This document shows, piece after piece, positions 1 through 6,666 of a stretch of DNA of 6,907 nt. The notes beneath the pieces were generated by a model, which saw only the letters and a program-made list of their open reading frames with translations, ran no database searches and was not told the DNA's origin. This DNA is from Legionellales bacterium (GTDB lineage: Bacteria; Pseudomonadota; Gammaproteobacteria; PIVX01): contig JABSQI010000088.1 of NCBI GenBank assembly GCA_013215905.1, forward strand, positions 1 through 6,907, written 5' to 3'. The stretch's first letter is position 1. The number at the start of each line of letters is the position of its first letter. The position numbers and the translations under genes were made by a program.

Positions 1-174
1 AAGTCATGGAGGTACGGTCTATTAATCATTGCAATTGTATTTAATAGCGCTGGTTATGCATTAAATGTTACTCAAACTAAAACCATTAACGGTGACCTCC
101 ATAAAAGCATTATTTTTTGGCTGTATATTTGGATCAGTAAAGTTTATAAATTTGCCTTTTTTTATAGTTTCTGA
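1..174 (+). pseudogene. Partial plus-strand frame with one hydrophobic segment, fused into fadD remnant
   Basis: This frame is open from the window edge to a TGA at 172-174. Residues 3-25 or so read as one hydrophobic stretch (SWRYGLLIIAIVFNSAGYAL), like a membrane helix, followed by a polar NVTQTKTINGD loop. From about position 103 the same DNA is the antisense of the fadD fragment, so codons after residue 34 are probably not native. The native part is thus probably about 1-102, cut off at its 3' side. The pattern weakly recalls the first helix of YczE/YitT-type membrane proteins, but one helix is too little to assign a family. The true start, if any, lies outside the window. It could also be a fortuitous open frame. 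Confidence 0.3.
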
Positions 175-732
175 AAAATATATACAATTAGAGATCGTAT
201 AATTTTGTATATTTTTTTTAATAAATTTATTTATAAAATTCATAAAAATATTTTTGGGATAACTATGTAGATCTCCTAATTTAGTAACTATAATATTTTT
301 TAAAGAAGACTGACCTATAATTTTTTGAACTGTCACAGCAAAATTTTCGAGGACTAGAATAGTTTCTATATCAGCATCATTTACTTGATAGAGTAATTCT
401 CTAGGAGTATATAACGGGTTAATATTAACAACCGTTAACCCTGCTTTTAAAGCACCGAATATTGCTACAGGGTATTGTAATAAATTAGGTGACATAATGG
501 CAAATTTATCCCCTTTTTTTAGTTTTAATTCATTTTGTAAATAGGCAGCAAATGCTAATGATAATTTATGTAATTCTTCAAAAGTAATATCGGTACCAAA
601 ATTGGAGAATGCAGTTAACTCAGAGAATTTCTCACACTTTTGATCAAATAAATCACCAATAGAATTATAATTTTCGGATTTTGTTTCATGGGGTACTCCT
701 TGTTGATATTCTGTAAGCCAAATTTTATCCAT
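61..732 (-). pseudogene. fadD: Truncated long-chain acyl-CoA synthetase (FadD N-terminal third)
   Basis: An intact FadD activates long-chain fatty acids to acyl-CoA through an acyl-adenylate, at the inner membrane, for beta-oxidation or phospholipid synthesis. The fragment has typical N-terminal features of the adenylate-forming family: MDKIWLTEYQQGVPHE at the start, then KGDKFAIMSPNLLQYPVAIFGALKAG in two parts (about 77-102), and VNINPLYTPRELLYQVNDA (about 106-124). Similarity ends near NNAF (about residue 214, position 103), just before the expected YTGGTTG-type ATP loop. The last 13 codons (MEVTVNGFSLSNI) are foreign read-through. FadD proteins are about 550-560 residues, so over 60 percent is missing, including the ATP loop and the catalytic C-terminal lid. 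The fragment cannot be an active ligase. An upstream ATG at 744 is in frame, but the ATG at 732 fits the family start better and has a ribosome-binding site. Confidence 0.85.
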
Positions 733-736
733 ATGT

Positions 737-742
737 ACCTTC
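737..742 (-). promoter_or_regulatory. Ribosome-binding site deciding the fadD start
   Basis: On the minus strand GAAGGT lies 4 nt before the ATG at 732. No purine-rich site precedes the alternative ATG at 744, where the upstream sequence is almost purely A and T. This favours 732 as the original start, giving a protein beginning MDKIWL, as in FadD relatives. Confidence 0.5.
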
Positions 743-1273
743 ATGAAAATATAACTATATAATATATAGCAAATATTTGAAATTATTAATTTAGATTGTT
801 TATATATGTTTCTATTTGTTGGATATAATTCGAACTCTTATATAATGAATCTCTTTATCCAGACCTAATCAGTCATGTTTACAGGTACCATAGGTTAATC
901 CGTATATTACAAAGCCTTTACTTCATAGACTATATAGACAATGAATATTTTTTTATACTCTAATTTTATATACACATATTTAAGTGCTACTTTTATGCCT
1001 TTTCGTAAATATACTCTAACTTGTACTTGAATATATCACTCTTCAGCGCCAGAATGTGCCCAAACATCTCACAGTCTATAAGAAATCTTTCAAAACATCT
1101 AGCATAGAAAAGTAATGCGGTATGCACATAAATATATCTATTATTTGATCATAAAAAGATGATCGGCCTCAAAAAAAATTATCACATACTATCCTTTACT
1201 TGCCAAAACCTCGCTCTTCTATCTTATAATCTTTTAAAAGTATATTACCTTTTCAGCTCTTTACTATTACTTA

Positions 1274-1304
1274 AAACGATTGATTTATCAAAAATCAATC
1301 GTTT
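1274..1304. repeat. Perfect 13-bp-stem inverted repeat (hairpin)
   Basis: AAACGATTGATTT (1274-1286) is followed by a 5-nt loop, ATCAA, and the exact complement AAATCAATCGTTT (1292-1304). Both strands would form the same 13-bp stem. The right arm ends in TTT but no longer U-run follows on either strand, so a classic intrinsic terminator is possible but not strongly supported. It lies in the middle of a gene-poor stretch. It might be a relic terminator of a lost gene or a protein-binding site. Confidence 0.6.
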
Positions 1305-1313
1305 ATTCAATAG

Positions 1314-1555
1314 AAATTACAAACAGCTACAATTATCCCGAAAAATGGAGACTTTGCCAATTTGACAGATAATAGTGTCAATTATCGTCCTGGGGATGCA
1401 ACTCATTACTAGAATCTTTAATTACCATTATTGATAGAAACAAGATAGATAGTGAGGATGTAGTTACGCATACTAAAATGGAATATAAGAGTTAATAGAT
1501 AATCACTACCGCTATCAAATATAAAATTCCTGCATCATATCGAAAACAGGTTTAA
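1314..1555 (+). pseudogene. Possible frameshifted coding remnant, unknown family
   Basis: Two overlapping plus-strand frames can be joined by one frameshift near 1376-1412. The first (1314-1412) ends NLTDNSVNYRPGDATHY then TAG. The second continues LLESLITIIDRNKIDSEDVVTHTKMEYKS in pieces and meets TAA TAG at 1493-1498. It then reads on in the same frame as IITTAIKYKIPASYRKQV to a stop at 1553. The composition (G, D, P and aromatic residues in plausible spacing, locally higher GC) is more protein-like than the surroundings. I do not recognise the product, and chance remains a real alternative. Confidence 0.22.
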
Positions 1556-1588
1556 ACAAAATCATATAAGCAGTTTCTATAGTAATAA

Positions 1589-3607
1589 TTATATTTTAAT
1601 AAAATGTTTTAAATTGGAATTATGTTCAATTTTTTCTATTGCATTATATTTTTTTAATTGTTTGATCATTCTATCTGGAGTTAATGTATGCAGATGTTCA
1701 TTAATTCCAAAAGGTACTTTTATAAGCCTATCTTTTTTTTCTTCAGGAGAGCCTAACTCTTTATTTAGTTGCATAATAGTAGCAATTATGGTTCTAGCAG
1801 CAAAGGCAGAACATAACATTTCTGCATGTTCCACATTACCTGAAAGAACACTATATGTATGATTATCAAACATATCTGCTCTAATTTTTTCGAAATCGTT
1901 TCTCCATAAATATGTCTTAAATTTAAATTTTGATAGAATCCCTCTTAATTTAAAACCGGTTGCACTTGGAACTTTTATTCTATCAAAACTAGTCACAGCG
2001 CTATCATGGAGTCTCCTTTCAATTCTTTTATATTTTTCACATATTAACTTCTCCCAGTCTTGACCAAGTCTTTTCTCTAATTCAATTCTATTTTTAGGAC
2101 TAATAAGATTTTTTAGCTTTAGTTTATACATATCGGAATATAGATATTGACCATAATCAAAATTATCAGATTGTACCTTGTAATTGAGGTGTGATTGGGT
2201 TAAAGGTCCACCATCATATTTTCTATAAACCAACGAAGTATGATCATGTTTTGTTATCCATTTCCGTAATTTCTGCATAAAACTTAACTTCTTTCCTCGT
2301 AATTCTGCATGTTTCCCCATATTAATAGTCGCAATCACACTATGACTATTTGCTAAATTATTCGCAAATGAAGAACTTAGACTTGACATTGTAGGGTGAA
2401 TTTTCTCTGCTTTTTCAAATATAGATTTTAATTGAGCATTTTTGCCATAAATATCTTGAGGCAAAATATTTCTAACTTTATCAATATCTGATAGTATGCC
2501 AAATTGTGCAAGTGTAATTTTTTTTCTTCTAAATGATTTAAATATTTTTTTAGTTTGATTATTTATATTTGAGATAAATTGTTTTGCAATATCCTTATAT
2601 TTCGCATGATGTCTTGTTTTAAATGTAAATGCAGATAGTTTATACATAGACTGTGCAAATCCTCCACCATATTTATGTATATCATCTTTTTGAAAAAGTT
2701 CTAGCATTAATTGTTTGTTAGACATAAAATCTTGTAATTTTTTATTTAAATCCATGTTCCCTAATGCATTAGTAACAAATTCATTTAAAAAATCTTTTTG
2801 TGTTTCTGAAAGTTTGCTTACAATTTCTTTACTATTTGGATTGTCAGAATTGACAAGATATAGTAATTTAATACCAGCTATCTCATAATTAGTAAGATTT
2901 CCTACAACTTTCTGTGCACCATAACCATTTCTATCATTATTAATATTTTCTACATATCTCTTAGTTGATTCAACATAATATGTGATTTTTGTATCATGTA
3001 GTTTTAAAAGTTCTTTAGTAGCTTCCTCTATTTTATAGTCTTTCAAATTACTAGAATTTCTTAAACTCTCTATCTTTTTTGGATCAGATTCTAAATCATT
3101 TAAAAAATTGTATATAAAATGTTGTTCATTCGAACCTTGAATATTAGCATTATAATCAATTATCTTTTGAATATATCTTAGACCAATAAGGTTTTGGGCG
3201 TTTATTTCAGGTATTTTAGTATCACATTTTCTTAACTCTTCTGCTTCTCTTTGAGCCCATAACACACTCATTCGTGGATCCACCTCATAAATAAATTGGT
3301 GGTTTATTAACTCATAAATTCCGAGATGATCCAATGTTGCTCTATCATATCCTAAAAGTATTTTTAAGGTTTGAGGAGAATTCTTAATTCCCTTTTCTAC
3401 TTGTAGTAACCAATTAATTTTTTCTTCATCTAGCCTTTTATCTATACCTGGTGAATTTTTATATTTGTGATAATATCCCAATAACTGCAATATAGATAAC
3501 TGACCTCGAGATATTGTATATATAGGATGAGGTTCATTTAACTGATGTTTATTTTCATCTTGTTTTAACCTTATAAACTCATTGTATATTTCGTTAAAAT
3601 CAGGCAT
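1589..3607 (-). CDS. Large hypothetical protein with C-terminal YiiX/LRAT-like permuted papain-fold domain; candidate effector
   Basis: The 672-residue product has no signal peptide or membrane helix, so it is cytosolic or exported by a dedicated system. Residues 1-420 are charged, Lys/Glu/Asn-rich and apparently mostly helical, with no family I recognise. The part after about 420 matches the layout of circularly permuted NlpC/P60 (YiiX/YaeF/LRAT) cysteine hydrolases. It shows a first strand SHSVIATINMGKHAEL (421-436), the His motif KHDHTSLVY (453-461, His456), a DGGPLTQSHLNYKV strand (465-478), and an insert. After these come the nucleophile helix EHAEMLCSAFAARTIIATI (593-611, Cys599) and the late Pro motif LHTLTPDRM (639-647). 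In that fold His precedes Cys, as here. Such domains act as amidases, acyltransferases or proteases; the substrate is unknown. The gene follows the 131-residue gene by 17 bp, with AAGAG (3612-3616) as a weak ribosome-binding site. The family call is inference from motifs; gene reality is near certain. Confidence 0.85.
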   Translation of the reverse strand: MPDFNEIYNEFIRLKQDENKHQLNEPHPIYTISRGQLSILQLLGYYHKYKNSPGIDKRLDEEKINWLLQVEKGIKNSPQTLKILLGYDRATLDHLGIYELINHQFIYEVDPRMSVLWAQREAEELRKCDTKIPEINAQNLIGLRYIQKIIDYNANIQGSNEQHFIYNFLNDLESDPKKIESLRNSSNLKDYKIEEATKELLKLHDTKITYYVESTKRYVENINNDRNGYGAQKVVGNLTNYEIAGIKLLYLVNSDNPNSKEIVSKLSETQKDFLNEFVTNALGNMDLNKKLQDFMSNKQLMLELFQKDDIHKYGGGFAQSMYKLSAFTFKTRHHAKYKDIAKQFISNINNQTKKIFKSFRRKKITLAQFGILSDIDKVRNILPQDIYGKNAQLKSIFEKAEKIHPTMSSLSSSFANNLANSHSVIATINMGKHAELRGKKLSFMQKLRKWITKHDHTSLVYRKYDGGPLTQSHLNYKVQSDNFDYGQYLYSDMYKLKLKNLISPKNRIELEKRLGQDWEKLICEKYKRIERRLHDSAVTSFDRIKVPSATGFKLRGILSKFKFKTYLWRNDFEKIRADMFDNHTYSVLSGNVEHAEMLCSAFAARTIIATIMQLNKELGSPEEKKDRLIKVPFGINEHLHTLTPDRMIKQLKKYNAIEKIEHNSNLKHFIKI

Positions 3608-3624
3608 ATCACTCTTAGAATAAA

Positions 3625-4020
3625 TTAGTTAATTTTAATATCTTTTTTAGATGATATTGCTACACCTGTCTTTATAATTCCATCAAGCATTTCATCTCTT
3701 AGTTCATTAATAAAATTTGACAAATATTGCGGATATAACTCATCAGTTATGTCTTCTTGAGCCTGGAACAAAATATATTCGCTGACAATATAATCTATAA
3801 TTACTGATGTTGTCGTTTCGTCTATTGTGAAGTAATATGGAGGGATAGCCGTTATAATTTTTCTAACGATATTTTTTATCTCAATTTTTGTAGCGGGAAG
3901 TGGTGATAGGTAATTGTCATTAGAATCATTTTCCTTATATGGTTTAGTTACAAGCTCATTACAAGAAATTTGTATCTTCTCGACTATAGCATTAACAATT
4001 TTTTCTTTATCAACTTCCAT
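3625..4020 (-). CDS. Small hypothetical protein, first gene of the two-gene operon
   Basis: The 131-residue product has no signal peptide or membrane segment and matches no family I recognise. It is predicted helical in two parts: an N-terminal amphipathic helix (about 3-24, EKIVNAIVEKIQISCNEL) and, after a polar linker (about 26-42), a longer C-terminal region (about 43-122). The latter includes ITAIPPYYFTIDETTT and the acidic ELYPQYLSNFINELRDEM. It is acidic overall with a basic tail. It lies 17 bp upstream of the 672-residue gene on the same strand, so the two are probably co-transcribed. Size and position would suit a dedicated chaperone, inhibitor or other partner of the large protein, but that rests on context alone. 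The ATG at 4020 has only a weak AGG 8 nt upstream. Three repeated half-sites lie immediately ahead and may control it. Confidence 0.75.
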   Translation of the reverse strand: MEVDKEKIVNAIVEKIQISCNELVTKPYKENDSNDNYLSPLPATKIEIKNIVRKIITAIPPYYFTIDETTTSVIIDYIVSEYILFQAQEDITDELYPQYLSNFINELRDEMLDGIIKTGVAISSKKDIKIN

Positions 4021-4032
4021 ATTTAAAACCTA

Positions 4033-4063
4033 TATTGTTTACTTAACAATAGCATATATTGTT
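4033..4063. promoter_or_regulatory. Three alternating half-sites ahead of the two-gene operon (candidate operator)
   Basis: TATTGTT (4033-4039), AACAATA (4045-4051) and TATTGTT (4057-4063) alternate in orientation with exactly 5 bp between them, giving a 12-bp period close to one helical turn. Seen another way, the 9-mer TATATTGTT occurs at 4031 and 4055 as a direct repeat. The array ends 13 bp before the ATG at 4020, where an operator would lie. A further inverted CTAACAATA copy is at 4150-4158. Cooperative binding of a dimeric regulator is an inference. Confidence 0.45.
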
Positions 4064-4332
4064 AGTTTATAAAGTGACTTGTATACATCTTTAATAAATA
4101 AAGTTTTATTAATTAAGAAATTGTTATTAGATTTTACTGTTGATTTTTTCTAACAATACATTTGATGATAAATCTACTTTTTGTGAAATATTTATACACT
4201 TATAAAACATCAATAGAAATTGTAAAAAAGTCTCTCTGAACTAAAATTTAACTTGAGCAAATGATAACACTACATTAAGTTTATGTATTTTTTGATAATT
4301 TTGATCTTATCGACTACATTACCCCCAGAATT

Positions 4333-4341
4333 TGTGGATAA
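4333..4341 (-). promoter_or_regulatory. Exact DnaA-box nonamer
   Basis: TGTGGATAA on the plus strand is the complement of TTATCCACA, the strongest E. coli-type DnaA box. It faces an inverted imperfect copy, TTATCGACT, at 4307-4315. Near matches with one or two differences lie at 4192-4200 (TTATACACT), 4433-4441 (TATGGATAA) and 4512-4520 (TCATACACA). A single 9-mer can arise by chance; clustering in a gene-poor AT-rich stretch makes a role in DnaA binding possible. Confidence 0.35.
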
Positions 4342-4735
4342 CTATTTTTTCTTCAATATATTGACAACTTAAAAATTAGCTAAGTACTTGACATATTTAA
4401 TTATTTTCCATTAAGTAAGATCTGATTCAAAATATGGATAAACTGTTAATTATTTTATTCTAGCTACAGTTTTACTTAATTTATATAAGGCTATAAATTA
4501 TATGAAGCCAATCATACACAATTTATTTAGCTATAAAAAATCATACACCATTCAGGTAACAAGCTCATTTTACTATCCAACATCTCACTAATCATAAACC
4601 TCAAATTAACAATATATAAATACAAATCCATTTTGGTAATCGTGAATATTTCTTTCATGCTATATGCTAATAAAATAATATTCTATTAAGGTTTAAAGTA
4701 TCTATGGCTCTATCTATTGTTTTTATCATTGTATT

Positions 4736-4759
4736 CTTATTTTAGTTAACTAAAATGAG
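4736..4759. repeat. 18-bp perfect palindrome within a 24-bp near-palindrome
   Basis: ATTTTAGTTAACTAAAAT at 4739-4756 equals its own reverse complement. The symmetry extends to 4736-4759 with a single mismatched pair (4738/4757), which would be a G-U wobble in RNA from the plus strand. There is no T-run after it, and the centre leaves only a tight TTAA loop. A dimeric protein site is therefore as likely as a terminator. Confidence 0.5.
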
Positions 4760-4945
4760 GTATTAATAATATCATTAAAGTAAGTTTTCTCATTGAGGCA
4801 AATACTTTTTTTATCATGGAGTGCGCTAAGAAATTCCTTCCTGATGCACCGCAATCTAGATATGAAATGTAACATATCCTAGGGAAGTGGCAAATTATTA
4901 GCAATTTGTTGACTTTAATTGAGATTTTTTTTATAAAGAAAATGG

Positions 4946-5467
4946 TTATTTTAGAGCTATATATTTCTTTTGGATAATTCCATCTGAAATATCAACTGAG
5001 TCAATTATTCTAAAATTTTCGTACGGCAAATGTAATTTAATTCCTGATTTTATTTTACTTGGAATAATTGTAAGTAACACTTCATCAATTAGATTTTCTG
5101 CTGCAAATGACTCTACGAGTCTTGCTCCACCTAGAAGCCATATTGATTGATTTTCTTTATTCTCAATTATTTTCTCAACAAATTCTTTGGGTTTTCCTTG
5201 AAATATCTGAATAGAAGGATCGACTATCTCTAAATTATTTGCACTAAAAACGTAAGTCTGTTTATCTTCCCATGCCCATTCTCCAAAACCAATAATTTGT
5301 TGATAACTTTTTCGACCCATTACTATTGTGGAAATTTGATTCAAAAGACTATTATATCCAAATAGATCAAGGCTATTTTTATCTGGTTGTGGCAGCCAGT
5401 CTACTTCACCGTTTTCATCTGCAATGAATCCGTCCAAGCTAGTCGCTATATATAGGATAATTTTCAT
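4946..5467 (-). CDS. Dihydrofolate reductase family protein (RibD C-terminal-like, YyaP-type)
   Basis: The 173-residue product is a stand-alone DHFR/RibD-C fold enzyme, expected to be a cytosolic NAD(P)H-dependent reductase. It starts with the family strand and loop IATSLDGFIADENGEVDWL (7-25). It continues with MGRKSYQQI (50-58), a nucleotide-binding WLLGGARLVESF (110-121), and LIDEVLLTIIPSKIKSGIKL (126-145), the usual late motifs of this family. Length is normal for the YyaP/YwjB-type single-domain group. It lacks a deaminase domain, so it is not RibD itself, and its sequence pattern differs from classical FolA. The natural substrate of these proteins is mostly unknown. It lies 152 bp downstream of nrdB on the same strand, with a hairpin between, and is probably transcribed separately. 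No clear Shine-Dalgarno precedes the ATG at 5467. It appears intact. Confidence 0.88.
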   Translation of the reverse strand: MKIILYIATSLDGFIADENGEVDWLPQPDKNSLDLFGYNSLLNQISTIVMGRKSYQQIIGFGEWAWEDKQTYVFSANNLEIVDPSIQIFQGKPKEFVEKIIENKENQSIWLLGGARLVESFAAENLIDEVLLTIIPSKIKSGIKLHLPYENFRIIDSVDISDGIIQKKYIALK

Positions 5468-5537
5468 ATTGTTATATATATTTTATATTTCCCATCTCTT
5501 ATTCGAGTTTAAACAACAGTAAACTACAATTTAAATA

Positions 5538-5560
5538 AAGACTACATGTAGATAAGTCTT
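5538..5560. terminator. Weak hairpin between nrdB and the DHFR-family gene
   Basis: AAGACT (5538-5543) and AGTCTT (5555-5560) form a 6-bp stem around an 11-nt loop. Inside is the palindrome CTACATGTAG (5542-5551), which could pair alternatively. Read on the minus strand it is followed by TATTTAAATT, a poor U-run, and lies about 60 bp after the nrdB stop. It may terminate nrdB transcription weakly; a regulatory site for the gene at 4946-5467 is the alternative. Confidence 0.3.
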
Positions 5561-5579
5561 CTATTTCATAACGTTATCT

Positions 5580-5593
5580 CTAATTATAATTAG
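5580..5593. repeat. 14-bp perfect palindrome after nrdB
   Basis: CTAATTATAATTAG reads the same on both strands and lies 26 bp beyond the nrdB stop. It is all A/T except the ends, so a stable RNA hairpin is unlikely. In such AT-rich DNA it may be accidental. Confidence 0.3.
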
Positions 5594-5619
5594 GATTTTT
5601 AAATAACACATCCTTCTTA

Positions 5620-6663
5620 CTAATCATCCTTGTCCCAATTTAATCCACCTGTTTGATATTCCGTTACTCTTGTTTCAAAAAAATTCTTTTCCTTACAAAT
5701 ATTTGCTTGCTCATCAAGCCAAGGTAGAGCATTCTTTGCTCCTGGGAAAGGTTCTTGTATCCCTAGCTGTCTAGCACGACGATTTGCAACAAAACGAAAT
5801 TGTTCAACATGTAATTCAGCAGAATATCCAAGAATAGGATTCTTTAATATATACTTAGCATATGTCATTTCTGCGGCTTCAGATTCATCCCACATATCTC
5901 TAATAGCAGAGAAATCTAGTTTCAAGTTATTTTCATTTATAATTTGTGATACAACTCTGATCCCAAAAGTTGCATGAAGAATTTCGTCACGCATTATATA
6001 TTGTAATTGTTCAGATGTTCCTTTCATTAGTCCTCTTCTTTGTAATGAAAAGATAGGACTAAAACCATTATAAAACCAGCATCCTTCAAAAATCGCAGCA
6101 AAAAATAAATAAGATAAAACAAAATTATGTAATTCATCCTTATCTGTAAGATCAATATCTGTTCGTAATATTGAATTAAGTCTAGAATTACTGATTTGGA
6201 TTTTCTGGTTAATCTCAGATACTACTCTATATCGATTATATATCTCTCCCTGATCAAGGCCTAGAGTTTCAATACAATGCTGATATGCCCAAGTGTGTAA
6301 TGATTCTTCGTAAACTTGCCTTGCTTGATAAATTTGTATTTCCGGAGCTGTTATTTTCTCCATTACCGCAAGACCTATATTCCTCATCGCTAGAATATCT
6401 GATGTAGTTAAATATGCTAATACATTTTCATAAACATGCTTCTCATCATCAGTAAGTTTATGTTTATAATCTGAGATATCATTTGCCATGTTTATATCCA
6501 AAGGAGTCCAATGATTTTTATTAGCATTAAGAAAATATTCCCAACTCCAAGGATACTTAAAAGGAGCTAATTGATTGATATCTGATATTCCATTGACAAC
6601 TCTTTTATCCTCAACACTAACAGGTTTGATATCTACTGCATCAATTTTCTTAACATTTTGCAT
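5620..6663 (-). CDS. nrdB: Ribonucleoside-diphosphate reductase small (beta) subunit, class I
   Basis: The 347-residue product is the R2 subunit that houses the dinuclear metal site and tyrosyl radical of class I ribonucleotide reductase. It partners NrdA to make dNDPs in the cytosol. All expected residues are visible: Asp89 (TTSDIL), Glu120 and His123 (EESLHTWAY), radical Tyr127, Glu193 (IFEG), Glu227 and His230 (RDEILH). Trp52 (NHWTP) fits the conserved tryptophan of the radical pathway. Tyr336 in the tail (FFETRVTEYQ) fits the C-terminal radical-transfer tyrosine. The Tyr127 position argues against the Phe-bearing Chlamydia-type Ic subclass, which the protein otherwise resembles in length and in its NFFETRV tail. 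The ATG at 6663 is supported by GAGGG (6672-6676) 8 nt upstream. nrdA is not adjacent upstream; a 244-bp leader reaches the window edge. The protein appears intact. Confidence 0.97.
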   Translation of the reverse strand: MQNVKKIDAVDIKPVSVEDKRVVNGISDINQLAPFKYPWSWEYFLNANKNHWTPLDINMANDISDYKHKLTDDEKHVYENVLAYLTTSDILAMRNIGLAVMEKITAPEIQIYQARQVYEESLHTWAYQHCIETLGLDQGEIYNRYRVVSEINQKIQISNSRLNSILRTDIDLTDKDELHNFVLSYLFFAAIFEGCWFYNGFSPIFSLQRRGLMKGTSEQLQYIMRDEILHATFGIRVVSQIINENNLKLDFSAIRDMWDESEAAEMTYAKYILKNPILGYSAELHVEQFRFVANRRARQLGIQEPFPGAKNALPWLDEQANICKEKNFFETRVTEYQTGGLNWDKDD

Positions 6664-6666
6664 TTT

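Larger units (their letters stand above)
745..1588. other. Gene-poor 844-bp stretch with scraps of decayed coding sequence
   Basis: No intact gene is visible. Several pieces look coding-like but are cut by stops. On the minus strand, 993-1148 is open for 51 codons without a good start (it contains FYARCFERFLIDCEMFGH). On the plus strand, 1314-1412 reads through NGDFANLTDNSVNYRPGDATHY. A second plus frame, 1376-1495, continues with LLESLITIIDRNKIDSEDVV and, after two stops, to 1555. I recognise no family. The 5' end of the fadD fragment presumably has its promoter just to the right of 745, where the DNA is nearly pure A+T. I see no tRNA, CRISPR array or complete insertion sequence. Confidence 0.5.
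4064..4945. other. Long gene-poor AT-rich stretch with DnaA-box-like sites
   Basis: No convincing gene is present. Two minus-strand frames with ATG starts, 4527-4658 (43 residues) and 4750-4875 (41 residues), lack ribosome-binding sites and known motifs. What stands out is a set of DnaA-box-like nonamers between 4192 and 4549, a direct repeat AATCATACAC (4510-4519 and 4539-4548), a perfect palindrome at 4739-4756, and a 6-bp-stem inverted repeat at 4891-4908. Promoter elements for the operon to the left probably fall in its first 100 bases. The piece at 4815-4875 has visibly higher GC than the rest and may be a coding relic. Confidence 0.5.

Noticed and set aside
733..744. ATG at 744 as the fadD start
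   Set aside because: The in-frame ATG at 732 has GAAGGT at proper spacing and gives the family-like MDKIWL start.
1159..1365. Plus-strand frame of 68 codons
   Set aside because: No Shine-Dalgarno, runs through the perfect hairpin at 1274-1304, low-complexity Leu/Tyr/Lys-rich product without motifs, and overlaps a better coding-like scrap in another frame.
1614..1862. Plus-strand frame of 82 codons
   Set aside because: It lies wholly antisense to the C-terminal part of the 672-residue gene, including the Cys599 motif, and has no independent support.
4527..4658. Minus-strand frame of 43 residues with ATG
   Set aside because: No ribosome-binding site, no motif, and length attainable by chance in about 900 bp of non-coding DNA.
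4750..4875. Minus-strand frame of 41 residues with ATG
   Set aside because: Its first part (RLRCIRKEFLSALHDKKS) looks somewhat coding-like and is locally GC-richer, but there is no ribosome-binding site, a stop precedes the ATG directly, and no family is recognisable. At best a relic.
4891..4908. CAAATT-AATTTG inverted repeat as terminator of the DHFR-family gene
   Set aside because: Only 6 A/T-dominated base pairs and no T-run in the right direction after the stem.
5620..6663. Chlamydia-type class Ic NrdB with Phe at the radical site
   Set aside because: The position after the EESLH motif is Tyr127, so a normal tyrosyl radical is expected.
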